DNA from: Coriaria nepalensis
Lineage: Eukaryota; Streptophyta; Magnoliopsida; Cucurbitales; Coriariaceae
DNA: 64,000 nt
Direction of reading: 5' to 3'
Assembly: GCA_027186245.1 (NCBI GenBank)
Contig: CP114493.1
Location: 8,873,501-8,937,500 of the forward strand
Notes under the pieces: model-generated
What the model was told of the DNA's origin: nothing
Seen by the model: the letters and a program-made list of their open reading frames with translations, nothing else
Database searches by the model: none
In this document: in pieces, positions 35,001-47,351 of the stretch
Numbering within the stretch: the first letter of the stretch is position 1
Layout: each line of letters starts with the position of its first letter
Made by a program: the position numbers and the translations under genes

Positions 35001-36330
35001 CAAAGGAGAAAGAGAGTACAAATTCTAAACTCACAATAATCTAACTAGGTTCATAAAGTGTGTAACTTCCATTAGCATTTTCGGCTATATTTACAACCGC
35101 ATTACTATAGTCCGGTATATACGGTTGCTCCAATTTAAATTTCCGAGTTTCATTTGGACCCAAGTCTTGGATTTCCGCAAAGTATGCATTGGCAGGAAAG
35201 TCTTCCAATATAAGTCTATAAGAAAGAACTCCTTTTGTGCCTATAACTGCAGTTTGCATTACCTTAAAGGGCGGTACTCTCTTGTCCTTATGTCTATGTT
35301 CTTTGATGTATTGATCCTTTCCGTACCTGGGGCCACCCCTACAAGAAAAATTGGCCTTCTCTCTGTATCTGAATCCCAAATGTATAGTTAACAAATAGAG
35401 GTCAACCTAATATATAGTTAAAATATTAATTGTCGCCAAGGAAACGAGATCAACAATGTATATAAACTATTAAGAGTGGTAGCAGTCCCCTTCACGTGTA
35501 ATCTCCCAAAATCCTATAATGACTCGGACCTTGCATAACTACGCAAATGATAAACAAACCCAAGTAGAAGCATATAATATGCAAAAATAACAATGAACTT
35601 AACTTATGACATCTTTACTTGGAGCACCAAAGTTGACTCGAGCCGCGACTTGTAAGACGAAATGATTCTCAAAATCTGTAGCATACATTGAAAGATTAAA
35701 GGGTCTAAGCTCAAGAGTGGAAATGAAAGGTGACCCAGTTGTAGCACAGAACAAGCACACATCAATGGAGTTTGAAGGAGCCCTAATGATCATCATCTTC
35801 ACATAAACCCTAGAAGCATCTACAACTGTAACTGTGGCCCACTTTGTTGCATCCAGATAAAGCTCAAATTTTGGGTATGTGTCTTCATTGTTTTTCAGAC
35901 TACCATTCTGAAATGTTGCTCTCACTAAGTACCTCCTCCTTTCCTCTATGCTTAAAGTGTAACAATACTTCTTCTTGTTGTTGTTTGAGGGAAAATCCCT
36001 CCTCCATTGATACTGCATCGAGTTCCCATTATTATTAGGGGTTTCTACTTTAACTGATTTGCCATTATTTTTCATGAAATCCATGGCAGCCCTGTTACTG
36101 GTTCTGTCTAGTTTCTTGTCCCTCCACGGTCTATACTGATGAACTCTGTTTTTTTCCAGTAAAAAATGGGAACTCTTTCTTACTTATTCGCAGATTATTG
36201 TATGAGAAATGTTCGGAAGTAGTAAAAAATAAAAATACCTGTTACTTGGGAAAAGACAAGAGAAAGATAGATAGAAAAGAGGGAGAATCAGAACATGGGG
36301 AAATGAACCCATTCTTTTGAAGAAGATCAT
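32007..36330 (-). pseudogene. Malectin-like LRR receptor kinase (At1g67720-type), degraded
   Basis: The order of an At1g67720-like receptor kinase is complete on the minus strand. It has a signal peptide (ATG at 36330 or 36312: MGSFPHVLILPLFYLSFSCL), a malectin-like domain (about 36150-35041), LRR exons (about 35000-34080: NNNLMGLLPSYLGSL, NNSFTGEIPPNLL), a membrane helix (about 33900-33840), and the kinase (33717-32007) with [25 protein letters not shown] and VSDFGLSRQ. It is broken many times: a stop at 36110-36108, a shift near 36080, a one-base loss near 35272, shifts near 33440-33475, CGA to TGA at 33092-33090 (RLRIAED), a two-base loss near 32626 (LISG), and TGG to TGA at 32255-32253 (ESVWRVAE). 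HRD and DFG survive, but no full kinase can be made. The C-terminal end, SNGGLLPSAR, matches the family. Confidence 0.9.
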
Positions 36331-37565
36331 GAAACTTTTTTACAGAGGGAAAATTTATTGGTCCTGAGTTTCTTCAGCTGTTGTTTTAGCCTTCTCAGCG
36401 ACAGTGTCGTAACACACTACACTCTATAAGATGAACTTTCCCTATTAAAAGTTGTAACATCCTCAACCATCTTAATATGATGCATGAATATTAGATTACT
36501 CTCTTTTTTGTTCTTCTTCTTCCTTTTGCACATGTTGTCTTTTGCTTTGGACGCTTTGAAAAAGTATGTGCAGATTGAGGTCCCCATTGGCCATTTGCAT
36601 GTAATGTATTTATGTATACAGCTTTTCAAAGGTCGGTCCATATATAATAGTAATATCACTTTAAATTATTTCAACTGTTCTTCAATCATACAATTATATT
36701 ATATGATTATATATATATCTCATAGGCATTAAGAATTAGGTAAAGCCTTGGAAAAGGTCGAACAAAACAGAGATGACTTTTCTTAAGGTAAGACATTAAT
36801 ATTACACCTATAAAAGTGGTGAGAGTGAGATAATTCATGGTAGTAGCCAACCATGCAAGAAAATGTTAAGAAAAAGCAAAATTTGTTTTTGGGTAAAAAA
36901 AAAGTCAGCCTTTTTCTTATTAATAATGGTATCTGATTTATAATTAGATTTATTTTTCTTAATTATCTATATTTATTAATATAATAAATAATATTAAATA
37001 TAAAATTATTTTATAAGATTGAGACAATTCGGTGTATTGTAAAAATGGTACACCCAACATTTTCTGAACTTTTATTAAATTTCATTTCATTACTACTTTA
37101 CTATGAAATTTCCTAACAAATGAGAAGGAGATTTAAGGGTTGGACTTGGTTCAATTTATTTGGAACTATTGGGCGGCTTGTCTCAGGCCCAACCCAATTA
37201 GATTTGAGCATGAGGTGGAAAAGTCAGACTTTGAAGCAAATGCTAACCAAAATTGTAGTTGAAATAAATGAATAAAGAAAGAAAGAAATAAATAAATGGA
37301 TAAAAAGGCTAAGAAGAAGAAGAAGAAGAAGATGAGATGAATTTAAGGGAGAAAAGCCATCCTTTTCTTTCCTTCAAGTGTGAGAAGATTGAAGTTTGAA
37401 CACAAGCAAGCCCTCTCTCTCCCCTAGACAACCCTCTTCATCAATCTTCATGTTTCCATATAAATAGCTCAATTTCCTTCTTAAAAATCCAATCTTCTTT
37501 TTTCCTATTTTTGTCAATAATTTTACTAGACTTGAGTGAGAAGAAAGAAAGGAAAGAGAGAAAGA
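36331..37565. other. Divergent spacer between the receptor kinase relic and the RING gene
   Basis: The centre is A+T-rich (36650-37060). GAAA- and GAA-type simple repeats lie near 37280-37332, and a pyrimidine/GA-rich leader of the RING gene follows. I see no gene. Confidence 0.45.
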
Positions 37566-39529
37566 ATGCTGCAACAAGAACAGGCTTCCAAGTCTTCCTT
37601 CAGAGAGTCTATCAAAGCTCTTGAAGCCGATATACAACATGCCAATAGTTTGTAATTTTCCTCATTTTTTTATATGAAACCCCCTTTCGCTTTTCTTCTC
37701 TTTTTTTGGTCCCTAATTTCTTCTTCCTCCTCCTGTTCTGGGATTTCTTTTTTGCTTATAATTTGAGTTTTGTGGTTATGGGGTTTGCTTAGATAAACAA
37801 ATAAATATCCTTTAAAAAAAAAATTATATTGATTTTGTGTTTCCCCCCCTCAAATTTAGCTGTGAAAAGGTTGCTTTTTTTTTGGGTTTGTTGCAGGGCA
37901 GCGGCTCTGCCAAGAGATTACTGTGGTGATTGTATACAGATGAGATTGAGTTACAGCCCCTTTGCACCATTTTTCCTTTATTTGATAGAATGGATGGATA
38001 TTGGTTGTACAGACACTCTGCCAAGTTTTTTAGGCCTTCTCCATGTTCTCGTTTACAAGGTAGTATTCTTGTAATCTTATTTCTGCTTATTGTCATCTTC
38101 CCTTCACTTTTGTCTGAAGTAGAGAGCTACTTGCACGTAATCCCCTGATTGTAGAATACACGTGAAAGTCCCTTTCATACTCTGAAAACTAGGCACTGTA
38201 CCCCAAACTTTTAATCTTTTTTTTTTTTAATACTTTGTCAAAACCTTGACAAATTGTATTTCGTGGTTTTACATGCCTAAAAACAGCTTATTTTTAATTT
38301 ACTCTTGATAATTCTCTCTCTTGTACACTCCTCCAAGAAACCGGAAACTCGCACTAACATTTACAGGCTTATCCAGGTGTATGTGGATGGAATGCCCTTG
38401 ATTTCATCAAAAGAAAGGAAAGCCACTCTAAGGGAGTTTTATGGTTTGTTTCCCCATCTTTAAATAACCATATGCTCTCGTTTCTAAACCTTTTCTCTCC
38501 AGCATACCTATTTTAATTGAACTGGGAAGGAACTTTGTCTTTTCAGCTGTGATATACCCTTCGCTAAGGCAACTTGAGGGGGAGCTTGTGGGGTTGGAAG
38601 ATAATAGTAATAATAGAAGCCAATGTAGGAAGAGAGTGGAGGATCATCAAATGAAAGCTTTTAATAAAGATCAAGAAAGGGATGATGAGTGCGGGATATG
38701 TATGGAAAGCTGCACTAAAATGGTGTTGCCCCATTGTAGCCATTCCATGTGCATTACCTGCTTCCGTGACTGGTACAGAAATCTCGCTTTCATTTGCATC
38801 GTTTGTTATTCCCTACTTGACTGACTAATCTGATCTATGGTATTCTGTTTAAGGAGACATTCTGGACCACACATGGAGTAGGTACTCTTGCGGGTAAGAT
38901 CAAGCCACATCAACAACTTTTGACAATTTAAAATATTTCATGCCGTAGCCCTTGATCTTAGCCGCGAGAGATTCTAATCCATGTGCAGTCTAGAATTTCT
39001 CTATGCTCAAGCTCTTGGACTAATGGTATAATGACATGGTATTAGAGTATATGGGATCAGTCATGTTATTTTGAAGCACGTTTTTGTGCTTATTCTATGT
39101 GATTATTGTCTACTGTAGATTCCATACATGCAATACTCACACCTTTGTTAGGTTTTTCTTACAACTCTACATGTGAGAAAGAGTGCTAGCATTTAACAAG
39201 CTGGAACTTATGTCTTTAAGGGCCCAAGTTTTCAACTGTAGTGATATAACTTTCGTACTCCGAAAGCATAGATCTTTTTTCCCCCCCCTTATCATTTCAC
39301 TTGGGTTTTTTTCAGGAATGTAAGATCGCAATCGTGCCCTTTTTGCCGAGGCAGCCTAAAAAGAATAAACTCTAGAGATTTATGGGTTCTTACAAGCAAT
39401 ATAGACGTGGTCGACACAATTACCCTTGCAAAGGAGAACTTAATACGGTTCTACCTTTACATTGAAAACCTTCCTCTAGTTGTGTTGGACACAGACACAC
39501 ATGTTTTCGTGTTTAATTACATGATCTAA
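37566..39529 (+). CDS. RING-type E3 ubiquitin ligase, AIRP2-like (At1g24440-type)
   Basis: This is a cytosolic-type RING E3 ligase of the AIRP2 family; AIRP2 promotes abscisic acid and drought responses in Arabidopsis. Five exons join in phase: 37566-37651, 37897-38059, 38377-38443, 38547-38772 and 39316-39529, giving 251 residues. The N-terminal family domain carries SFRESIKALEADIQHAN, then MRLSYSPFAPFFLYLIEW and ERKATLREFY. A C3HC4 RING sits near residues 158-200: ECGICMESC, LPHCSHSMCITCFRDW and SCPFCRGSLKRINS, with all eight metal ligands. The C-terminus (ENLIRFYLYIENLPLVV) is family-like. No membrane segment is strong enough to call. Which of the AIRP2 paralogues it represents is not resolved. 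Confidence 0.92.
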
Positions 39530-41966
39530 AGTTTGTACACTGTGGACGAAAGGTGAACGCACGTATTTTACTTACTGCCCCTGTTGTATATTGTGGTCTA
39601 CTATGATGAAGGTAGACCTTTGTACATATCTTTTAGGACTTGGAACCTAGCATTTAGATGGGTCTTAGCAGGGCAATTTGAGGTGTTCGATGAATCATCA
39701 GCCTCGACAAAAAACCAAGCATCTATGTTGGACCATTCGACCTGGCTTTTCGGAACCTGAGTGTTGAAATGGAAATGGAAAGAGAATTGCTTGTGAAAAT
39801 AATATAATACAAAGAAAGAGTAGTGCTCATATTTATGGAATCATCGTGTCATATTGTCATGTATTGGAAAAATTGAAGTATGATGTATATTATGGACCTT
39901 ATTTACTTGATCTAATGATGTTTGGTAATACTCATCCGACCAGTCGATATTAGCATTCGAAAATATCGTGTTTTCAAACGGAAGTTTGGAATTTTTTGAA
40001 TTTAGACAAGATTTATTGTTTAGCTATCATGATGAAATGGGAATTTTTGTTCTTAAGGTCTAAGACTCTAAATGATTGATGCCCAGAACTTGAAGCTTGG
40101 CATATTTCAAAAGGGAATAACCAAAAATGAAGAAAAGACGAAAAGAATAACATGGTATAAGACCATATGAGTTTTCATATCACCCTCTCCCTCCTCCCAC
40201 TTGGAAGAAGTCTAATGGAATTCATACTGTTTATGAATAGATTAATTATTATTTTTAATTAATTATTAATTCCTCTATTTGGCATAAAGAATATGGTTAG
40301 TGGGCAATATTAATTTTTTTTTTCCATTTTTGACCCAATGAGGTTTTCTTATCCACTTCCTTTCCTTCAAATCCCCATCTAGTTCAATCTTGAAGGGCGT
40401 ATATCCCTTAAAACACTCTGTTTTCAAGGTTAAAGTTTTGTTGGTAAACTAATTGAATTTGGCCACAAAAGAGGGAGGGGGGGAATCATTGAAAACTTCA
40501 TTGATTAGTCAGCTAATGAAAGGTCTTAAGGTTTAATTAGGCTTGCTTTTGTCTGGCTTCTCTTTATTTATAGAGGCCAATCTAGAAAAAAAAAAAATAT
40601 ATTTAATGAAAATCTTTAATTAAAATTATAAGGATTTATATATATATATAATTTTAATATTTTAGATCAGAATATTAATTTTTTTTAAATTAAGAGTTAA
40701 TATTACCTTATCTATCTTAATTTATCGTGTCTATTTATTTAAAAACTTATATTTTCATAATCGAATTGTATTCGTGTGATGTATGACATATCTTCTTTAA
40801 CTTAGTATAATTTAATTACAAGAAAAAAAACATTAGAGAAAAATGACTAGGATGTCACAAAGAAACAATGGATTATTAGTGCATCAAAGAAACCTTTTTT
40901 TTTTTTTTTTTTTTAAATTTTCTTTTCTTTCCACTAATTAATTAATAAATTTTATAATTAAGTAGTAACACTAAACTAAAATATTGAACAAAATTCCACT
41001 ATATCAAGTTCAAAAAGATGCTATAAATTATTTATGTGTATGATTGGAATTTGGGTATCAAAATTCCACTATAGTTTTTTTTTTTTTTTTAATAATTATT
41101 ACATGTCAACTTCAATTACTTTGCAAGAAACCAAAGAAAAAAAAAACTAATTAAAAAAAATTAAACTATTTAAATGATTTATTGCCTAAATTAGTGGATT
41201 CTTAAAATTTATGAAATGGATAAAAAGAAGAACTCTTAGAAATGAATGGAAGAGGAATATTCATAAGAGTTTCGGCCGGGTGATTTGAGTTTGGTTAATT
41301 TTTGTGGTTATTAATTTAAAAAATTTAAATATTTAATAATCAATAATAACAATAATTAAAGATTAAAAAATAATTTTAAATTCATAATTTTAATATTTAA
41401 ATCACCTTCATTATTAAATTTAAAATTGGGTCATCAATTTTTTAAATAAATATTATTTTTTTACAAATATAATCTAAATTTTATTATGTAATTGAATAAT
41501 TAAAATATATGAAAAATAATGCTTATATTTATAATGTAATTTAGTTCGCCGTATAGCCGTAAAGCCGCACTTATTGGGCACACTTTTTTACACATTACTA
41601 AAATTCACTAAATTACGCCTTTTTTTGTTTGGCTTCAATAAGGCCACCCCTTTAAATGATGCCCCTCCCCCCCCCCCCCCCCCTACTTCATTCCCAATAC
41701 TATTTTCTTCACCAAACGTTAATTACATGTTTAACCTTTAGTTCGTTACACCCTCATTTACCAACTTAATCCTCTTCTTTCGTTTCGTCTAACGTACGCC
41801 GATGTACCGTTATCCGTTAGCTAGCCGGCGCCAATATTCATCGCTTCTCTCTCGGCTCTCCTCTCACCCTTAAAACCTCAGTGAAAGCCCTTCTTCTTTT
41901 AGCTCCTCTCTCTCTCTCTCTCTCTCTCACTCGTACATAGCTTTATCTTTCCTCTTTTCTTCTATT
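39530..41966. other. Long A+T-rich spacer before the response regulator
   Basis: About 2.4 kb hold the RING gene 3' UTR and A+T-rich DNA with T runs at about 40893-40914 and 41074-41091. A run of 17 C lies at 41667-41683 and a CT dinucleotide run at about 41906-41929, just before the response regulator. I found no gene, tRNA or mobile element. Confidence 0.45.
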
Positions 41967-42208
41967 ATGGACTGCTGGAGCTTGTACCTCGTATGTACTG
42001 CCTGAATTGTTTGATCTCGTCCAACTTAATATATAAAGAATGGCAAATGGGTGGCTGTCTCCTCCAAACTGTGCGTTTCCGGCAGGTCTCCGAGTTCTCA
42101 TCGTTGACGATGATCCGACATGGCTCAAAATTCTTGAAAAGATGCTCAAAAAGTGCTCTTATGAAGGTAATTGAATGGTTCGAGCAACAGTTTTTTTTTT
42201 TCCTTTGA
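41967..42208 (+). promoter_or_regulatory. Two upstream reading frames on the response regulator leader
   Basis: An ATG at 41967 opens a 12-codon frame ending at 42005. A second ATG at 41993 opens a 71-codon frame to 42208 that runs out of frame over the main start at 42040. If the transcript starts upstream of 41967, as the CT-rich leader suggests, these could reduce translation of the main protein. The transcription start is not known. Confidence 0.4.
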
Positions 42209-43827
42209 TGATGATCTGCTTATAATCTCTTCTTAACTGTCAAGGTACATCACTTTCTACAAGGATGATTCCGCTTTCAAACAAACCTCATATTTTAACA
42301 AGAACAATCTAGCTGCTTTCCTTTTTTTTTTGTTAAATCCAATTTCTGATACTTTCTCCACAGTAACTATATGCTGTTTGGCAAGAGAGGCTCTAACCTT
42401 ACTCCGAGAAACAAAAGACGGTTACGACATTGTAATCAGTGATGTAAACATGCCCGACATGGATGGTTTTAAGCTTCTCGAACTTGTCGGACTCGAAATG
42501 GATCTTCCTGTCATAAGTCAGTTTTCCATCTCCCAAACAAGAATTGTCTTTTTTTTTTTCTCCCACCTTCTTACTAGTTGTATTTGATTTATATATAATT
42601 TTGCAGTGATGTCAGTTGATGGAGAAACGAGCAGGGTGATGAAAGGAGTCCAACACGGAGCATGCGATTATCTTCTCAAACCGATAAGAATGAAAGAACT
42701 CAGAAACATATGGCAGCATGTTTTCCGGAAGAAGAGACATGATGTAAGAGATTTTGAAAGAATTGAAGGTTTTCAAATGATAACAAGTGCTATATCGAAT
42801 CAGTTGAATAAGGGACCATTTCTTCAAATAGAAGAATCGATTTCAACGAAGAAAAGGAAATATTTTGATAAGCAGGACGATGGAGAATTTTCTGATGCTT
42901 CTTCTATGAAGAAAGCTCGAGTGGTTTGGACTGTAGACCTTCATCAGAAGTTTGTAAGAGCAGTAAACCAGATTGGACTAGACAGTAAGTTCATACGTAC
43001 TTAGTGAACTTCACCCAATTTCATACATATTTTATGACAATCACTGTTTTGGCAGAAGCAGGCCCGAAGAAAATACGCGATCTAATGAATGTCCCACAAT
43101 TGACGAGAGAAAATGTGGCTAGCCACTTGCAGGTAGGCAACTTCCTCTTATATACTATCTGATAAAGAATGAATATCAGAATATTCTGGAAGATTCTTAT
43201 TCAGGAATTTCTGTCTTGTAGAAGTACCGTCTCTACTTGAGTAGGCTGCAAAAAGAAAACAACCCCGAATCTTCTTTTCCAGAAGATTTATGTGCTAGAG
43301 AAAACATATATCCCAGCATTGTATCACATTGTAATCAGTCCATGTTAGAGCCGGAAAGAGCTCCAACTCGAGGTGTTCATGATCCTAAGAAGACATGGAA
43401 TCCAACGATAGAATTCAATCCTCCTGTTCGATCAGTCAATCCTTATATCAAAACAGAGGAATTAATCCCAGGATCACTGGAAAATAGCTTCAACCAGCTT
43501 CAAGTCGACAAACTACAACCGGTTTCAATCATCGAGTCCGGAACTCCCATAAAAGAGGATCCGGAAGCCCCAGCTTTCAATCTGTGCTGCATAACTGATT
43601 TGGAAGGTGGGCTATCATCATTCTCTACTCTCGAAGATCTTCAGGGCAATGGTTATGATAATACGAAGAATCTTCCACATGGGAATTATATAGAATTTCC
43701 CGAGACCTTTGATCCGCGAATGGTTATGGATTTTCCCAATCAATTTGGTTATGAGTATTCTTCTTATGACATGGTGGACTATTCAGTGAAAGATGAAGGT
43801 CTGTCATTGTATGACAATTTTGTATAA
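42040..43827 (+). CDS. ARR11: Type-B cytokinin response regulator (ARR11-like)
   Basis: This is a nuclear transcription factor at the end of the cytokinin two-component phosphorelay. Exons 42040-42166, 42364-42516, 42607-42984, 43056-43132 and 43222-43827 join in phase to 446 residues. The receiver domain (about 17-130) keeps the acidic pair ([10 protein letters not shown]), the phospho-acceptor Asp ([11 protein letters not shown]) and the Lys (DYLLKPI). A GARP/Myb-like DNA-binding domain spans about 195-255: [40 protein letters not shown] and [12 protein letters not shown]. The rest is an acidic, Pro/Ser-rich probable activation region. It is shorter than Arabidopsis ARR11 (about 520 residues as I recall). 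The ARR11 label rests on family and remembered neighbourhood (ARR11, At1g67710, lies next to the At1g67720 kinase and the HHL1 gene); other type-B members are possible. Confidence 0.88.
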
Positions 43828-44019
43828 ATATAACTATTTATTAACTTTGTAACTTTCACACAACAATTGTCAACAAAGAGTCTTAACTATAATGAAAGCC
43901 CTTCTACATCTATACACAAACTCTGTGAATAGATTCCCAGATGAGAAAGACCAGGAAAAGAAAAATGAAAAACAAAGACAAAAGTGCTACAAAATACAAA
44001 ATTTAGTCAAACTTTTCGA

Positions 44020-46863
44020 TCAGGTTCGTATATTGGGGGAGGAATTCTCATGTGCATTAAAATTTTTCTTTGTAAATGAAGTGACTAGTTGAGTTGTGCT
44101 TGCTTTACTTTTCCGAGTATCAACTGAAGGTCTCTTACTCTTTGGAGGAGGCAGAGGGCTCGAGTCCTTAACAAGGCTAGTCACCAGCTTCTTACCGCGT
44201 TTAAGGGGCGAATGAGACCGGGTTGGGGGAATCTGCAATATGTGATCAAATGTCAATAGATAAACAGAATAATACAGAAATGAATATGTATAAATTCAAC
44301 TACCTTTATTATTTGCTTAATAACAAGTATAATAAATTCCCTACAATATATTTAGAGGATTTGGGAGGAAACAGAAAAACCTTGCTTCTTTTTTGCAGAT
44401 GTTTTTTCTCTTGCTCCTTGGCATCAACTTTCTCTTCCAGCTTTTGGAAGAACTGGCATAACAGCATAGTTAATTAATCTTCATAGTCAACTTATTTATA
44501 GAGTATGTGGTATATTTGTAAATAACAAACTATTTTTTTTCTTTTTTTTTTTTTAAGAATTGAAAAAACAAGATTATTTGAATTTTGATATATATATATA
44601 TATATAGTTCAATCCGTACAAGTTTACAAAATCTGAGTCACTCCTGAAGAAGCTATGACATTAAATCAAAGTGTGGATAGAGAGAGAAAATAATTTCTTG
44701 CCTCTTTACGCTTTGCTGCTCTTTCTTCACTCTTAAATCTGAAAGGAGAAGATTCAATGGAAGATCTAAATTTGCTTCCATTTGCACTTGAAGATTTTTG
44801 GCACCTGCCAGAACATCAGTTTAGCCCTTACTCTTCACAGTTAAGCCCTTAGGAATCACAATTTTTCACAGTTTTGAGCAAAAGGCTCTTACTCTTCTGA
44901 GGTATGTTTCGGTTTCCCTGCTGCTATTATTCCTCCTGAAATCGACTGGCTAAGTAGTCTTCTTCTCCTGAAAAAAAGATTGACAGATCTTCATATAAGT
45001 GAAAATGTAGCTAAGCAGAACATCATATAGCAGTTTGTTCAAACACCTTCTATCTTCGTACAGAGAGTCAAATGGAGGTTGCTTTGGTAGAACATTAACA
45101 GATGCCTGCAGTTTCCAAGTAAAACTCTCTCTTAGACAGTTCAGAATTCAGATATTTCCTATTCAAAGAAGGACGAAAAAAGAGAAAAACAAGAAGCCAA
45201 AACAAAGCTTACCTTATTCGTAGTTGTTTGAGGCGTCAAACTTAAACTATCTTTGGACATGTTATCCGAACTACTCATATGTGGCCTTTTTCTTTCAGTA
45301 TGATGAAAAACTGGTGCCATTTTTCGGGTTTCTCTTGATTGAGAAGAGAAATTAATCGACATGTGAAGTGCCTTTGCATTTGTTGACCTCTCCTTCTCAA
45401 TTCTTTTCTCTCCTAAAGGCTCCTTCTTACTCTTCAAAATTATATCGGTTTTGTGTATCTTCTGCATATAAGTAGTAGTCCTACTACCTTTCTTTGCCGA
45501 ATATGATGGGATATTCATTACTTCACTTTGAGCGATCAATTTCAAAGAAGAGCCCGAAAGTTTCTTCTTCTTGCTCACCGATTCCTACAAGGTCAACAAG
45601 AAAACGACCATTGGAATCAAGACAGAAAGATCTAGCATCAAACATGAAAGGAAGCAACATAAGCAAAACCCAATACATACCTTATTCGGCATCTTCTCTT
45701 CTATATTGGCTCCAATCTTGTTATGGTCTTCGACATGAGTTGACTTCATGACATCATTATCTTGTTGAACTGCCATCTCCACATCTTTTTCCACCTCGGG
45801 AATTTCGCAAATCCTTCTCTCAAGTGTAAGAGAAGTACTCACCTTCTTATCGGCCAAACAATCTACCACCTCTGCATCTTTTTCTGGCTCGGGAATTTCT
45901 TCAACACTCATCTCAAGTGGAGGAGAAGTCTCGACCTTCATATCGGCTGAACAATCTACCACCTCTACATCCTTTTCCGGCTCAGAAATTTTCTCATCAC
46001 TTCTCTTCTTCATATTGACCAGATAATCTACCGCATCGTTAAAATCACCTTTTTCTTCATGCTCTTGTTCTAGAGCAACAAGACAATTGTCTATTTTAAT
46101 GTCTTTCTCATTTTGTGCTTCAGATGTTATTATAGGGGAAGCAGTAACCACATTTGCTTCACCGGCTTTCTGGGCGGCTTTTTTCTTATAGTGAGCCTCG
46201 AAATAAGCTTTCTGTTGAGCAACATAACCCGGTTTGGAGAATTTCTCGACTTCTTCTAAGTAACGGTTGTGAGAGAATGCTGACCATTTCTCCCAAGCCA
46301 GAGATTCTGACATAAACCTCCCAAATGATATAGACTCTCCAAGGGCTCGATGAGGGTCCCCCTGCCAAATATATGTATATTTTTAAACAATTATACATGA
46401 TAAATTTCATGCAAATTATATCCAAAAGTAAAATCTAGATTCTAGGTTCTGCTTGCTTTTGGAGAAAAAGTAAAATGATAATGATGGATTCCCATAGCAA
46501 CTAAATAAATCCTGCATAACAAAAGTTCAGATTTTTAAGCATAATCTCAAATGCTTTTAAAAAAGGAAGTTGTTTTGATAAAAAAAAAACTAAGAGGGCT
46601 AGCAGCAAACCGGTCAGAATCAAGAATTGAGGAATATAAATTGAAAAAGATTCTCGTGTGCTTTATTTTCATGGATTTTCTTAGCCGCCAAACAGGCATA
46701 GGGAAGAAAGATGAGTGTCTTCCCATCAAGATCAAAACCAGAAAAACATTTGGTAAAACAACGAACCCGGCGCGGGGGGGTTGAAATTTCTGACCTCTTT
46801 GGATTCGCGGGACGTGTCTGAAGGGTGAGAGAACGATCGAACAAGACAAGCCGACTCACCCAT
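44020..46863 (-). CDS. WDL7: WVD2-like microtubule-associated protein (WDL7-type) with shortened TPX2 domain
   Basis: WVD2-like proteins bind and bundle cortical microtubules through a KLEEK-containing TPX2 domain. Eight minus-strand exons join in phase: 46863-46795, 46361-45681, 45584-45213, 45105-45047, 44967-44893, 44804-44702, 44452-44381 and 44232-44020, giving 547 residues. The N-terminus (MGESACLVRSFSHPSD, GESISFGRFMSESLAWEKWS) is typical of WDL7. An acidic middle with EIPEPEKD-like repeats follows. Near residue 425 the TPX2 domain starts (PFRFKSEERAAKRKEFF, QKLEEKVDAKEQEKK), but it ends at LQKRSK. The expected second half (an LRKSLTFKATPMPSFY-like block) is missing, and the reading goes straight to IPPTRSHSPLKRGKK. 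The intron between exons 6 and 7 starts with GC (GAG|GCAAGA). Confidence 0.85.
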
Positions 46864-47351
46864 TACTTCCTTCCTTCACTCTGTATCAAAATCAGACGCG
46901 CCTTCCTCTTTTGAATCTTTTCTTTGAGTGCGAGCGAGAAATATCCACAACGGTCTAAAATGTGACAGACGTTTTCTAGATTATAAAGCCGCAGGCCATT
47001 TGAATTTGATGGTGACAGTGGGGTTTATTGAAAGAGTGTCAATTTTTAGGGTTCCTAACGTCTATTTATTTCTTTATTTTACTAGTTTTCTTTCCATTTA
47101 AGCTGATTCTCTCTCTAGATCCGGAAAATTTTCAAACTTTTAATGCATTACCAAATATAATATAGTGAGGTTGATTATGTGTCATTTTTACTTTGAAGTT
47201 GAAGTAACAGAGCAGGAGTACGACAAACAATACTTGCAACGGCTACATTTTCCGACAATTATGCAACAATAAATCTCGAATTTCTTTTAAAAAAACTAAA
47301 AAAAAGCCTCCTCTTTTTGAGCTGCTGACAGAAGACAGAACACAAATTCTC
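46864..47351. other. WDL7 promoter and spacer
   Basis: This is the upstream region of the minus-strand WDL7 gene and the 3' UTR of the small heat shock protein gene. No further feature is supported. Confidence 0.4.
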
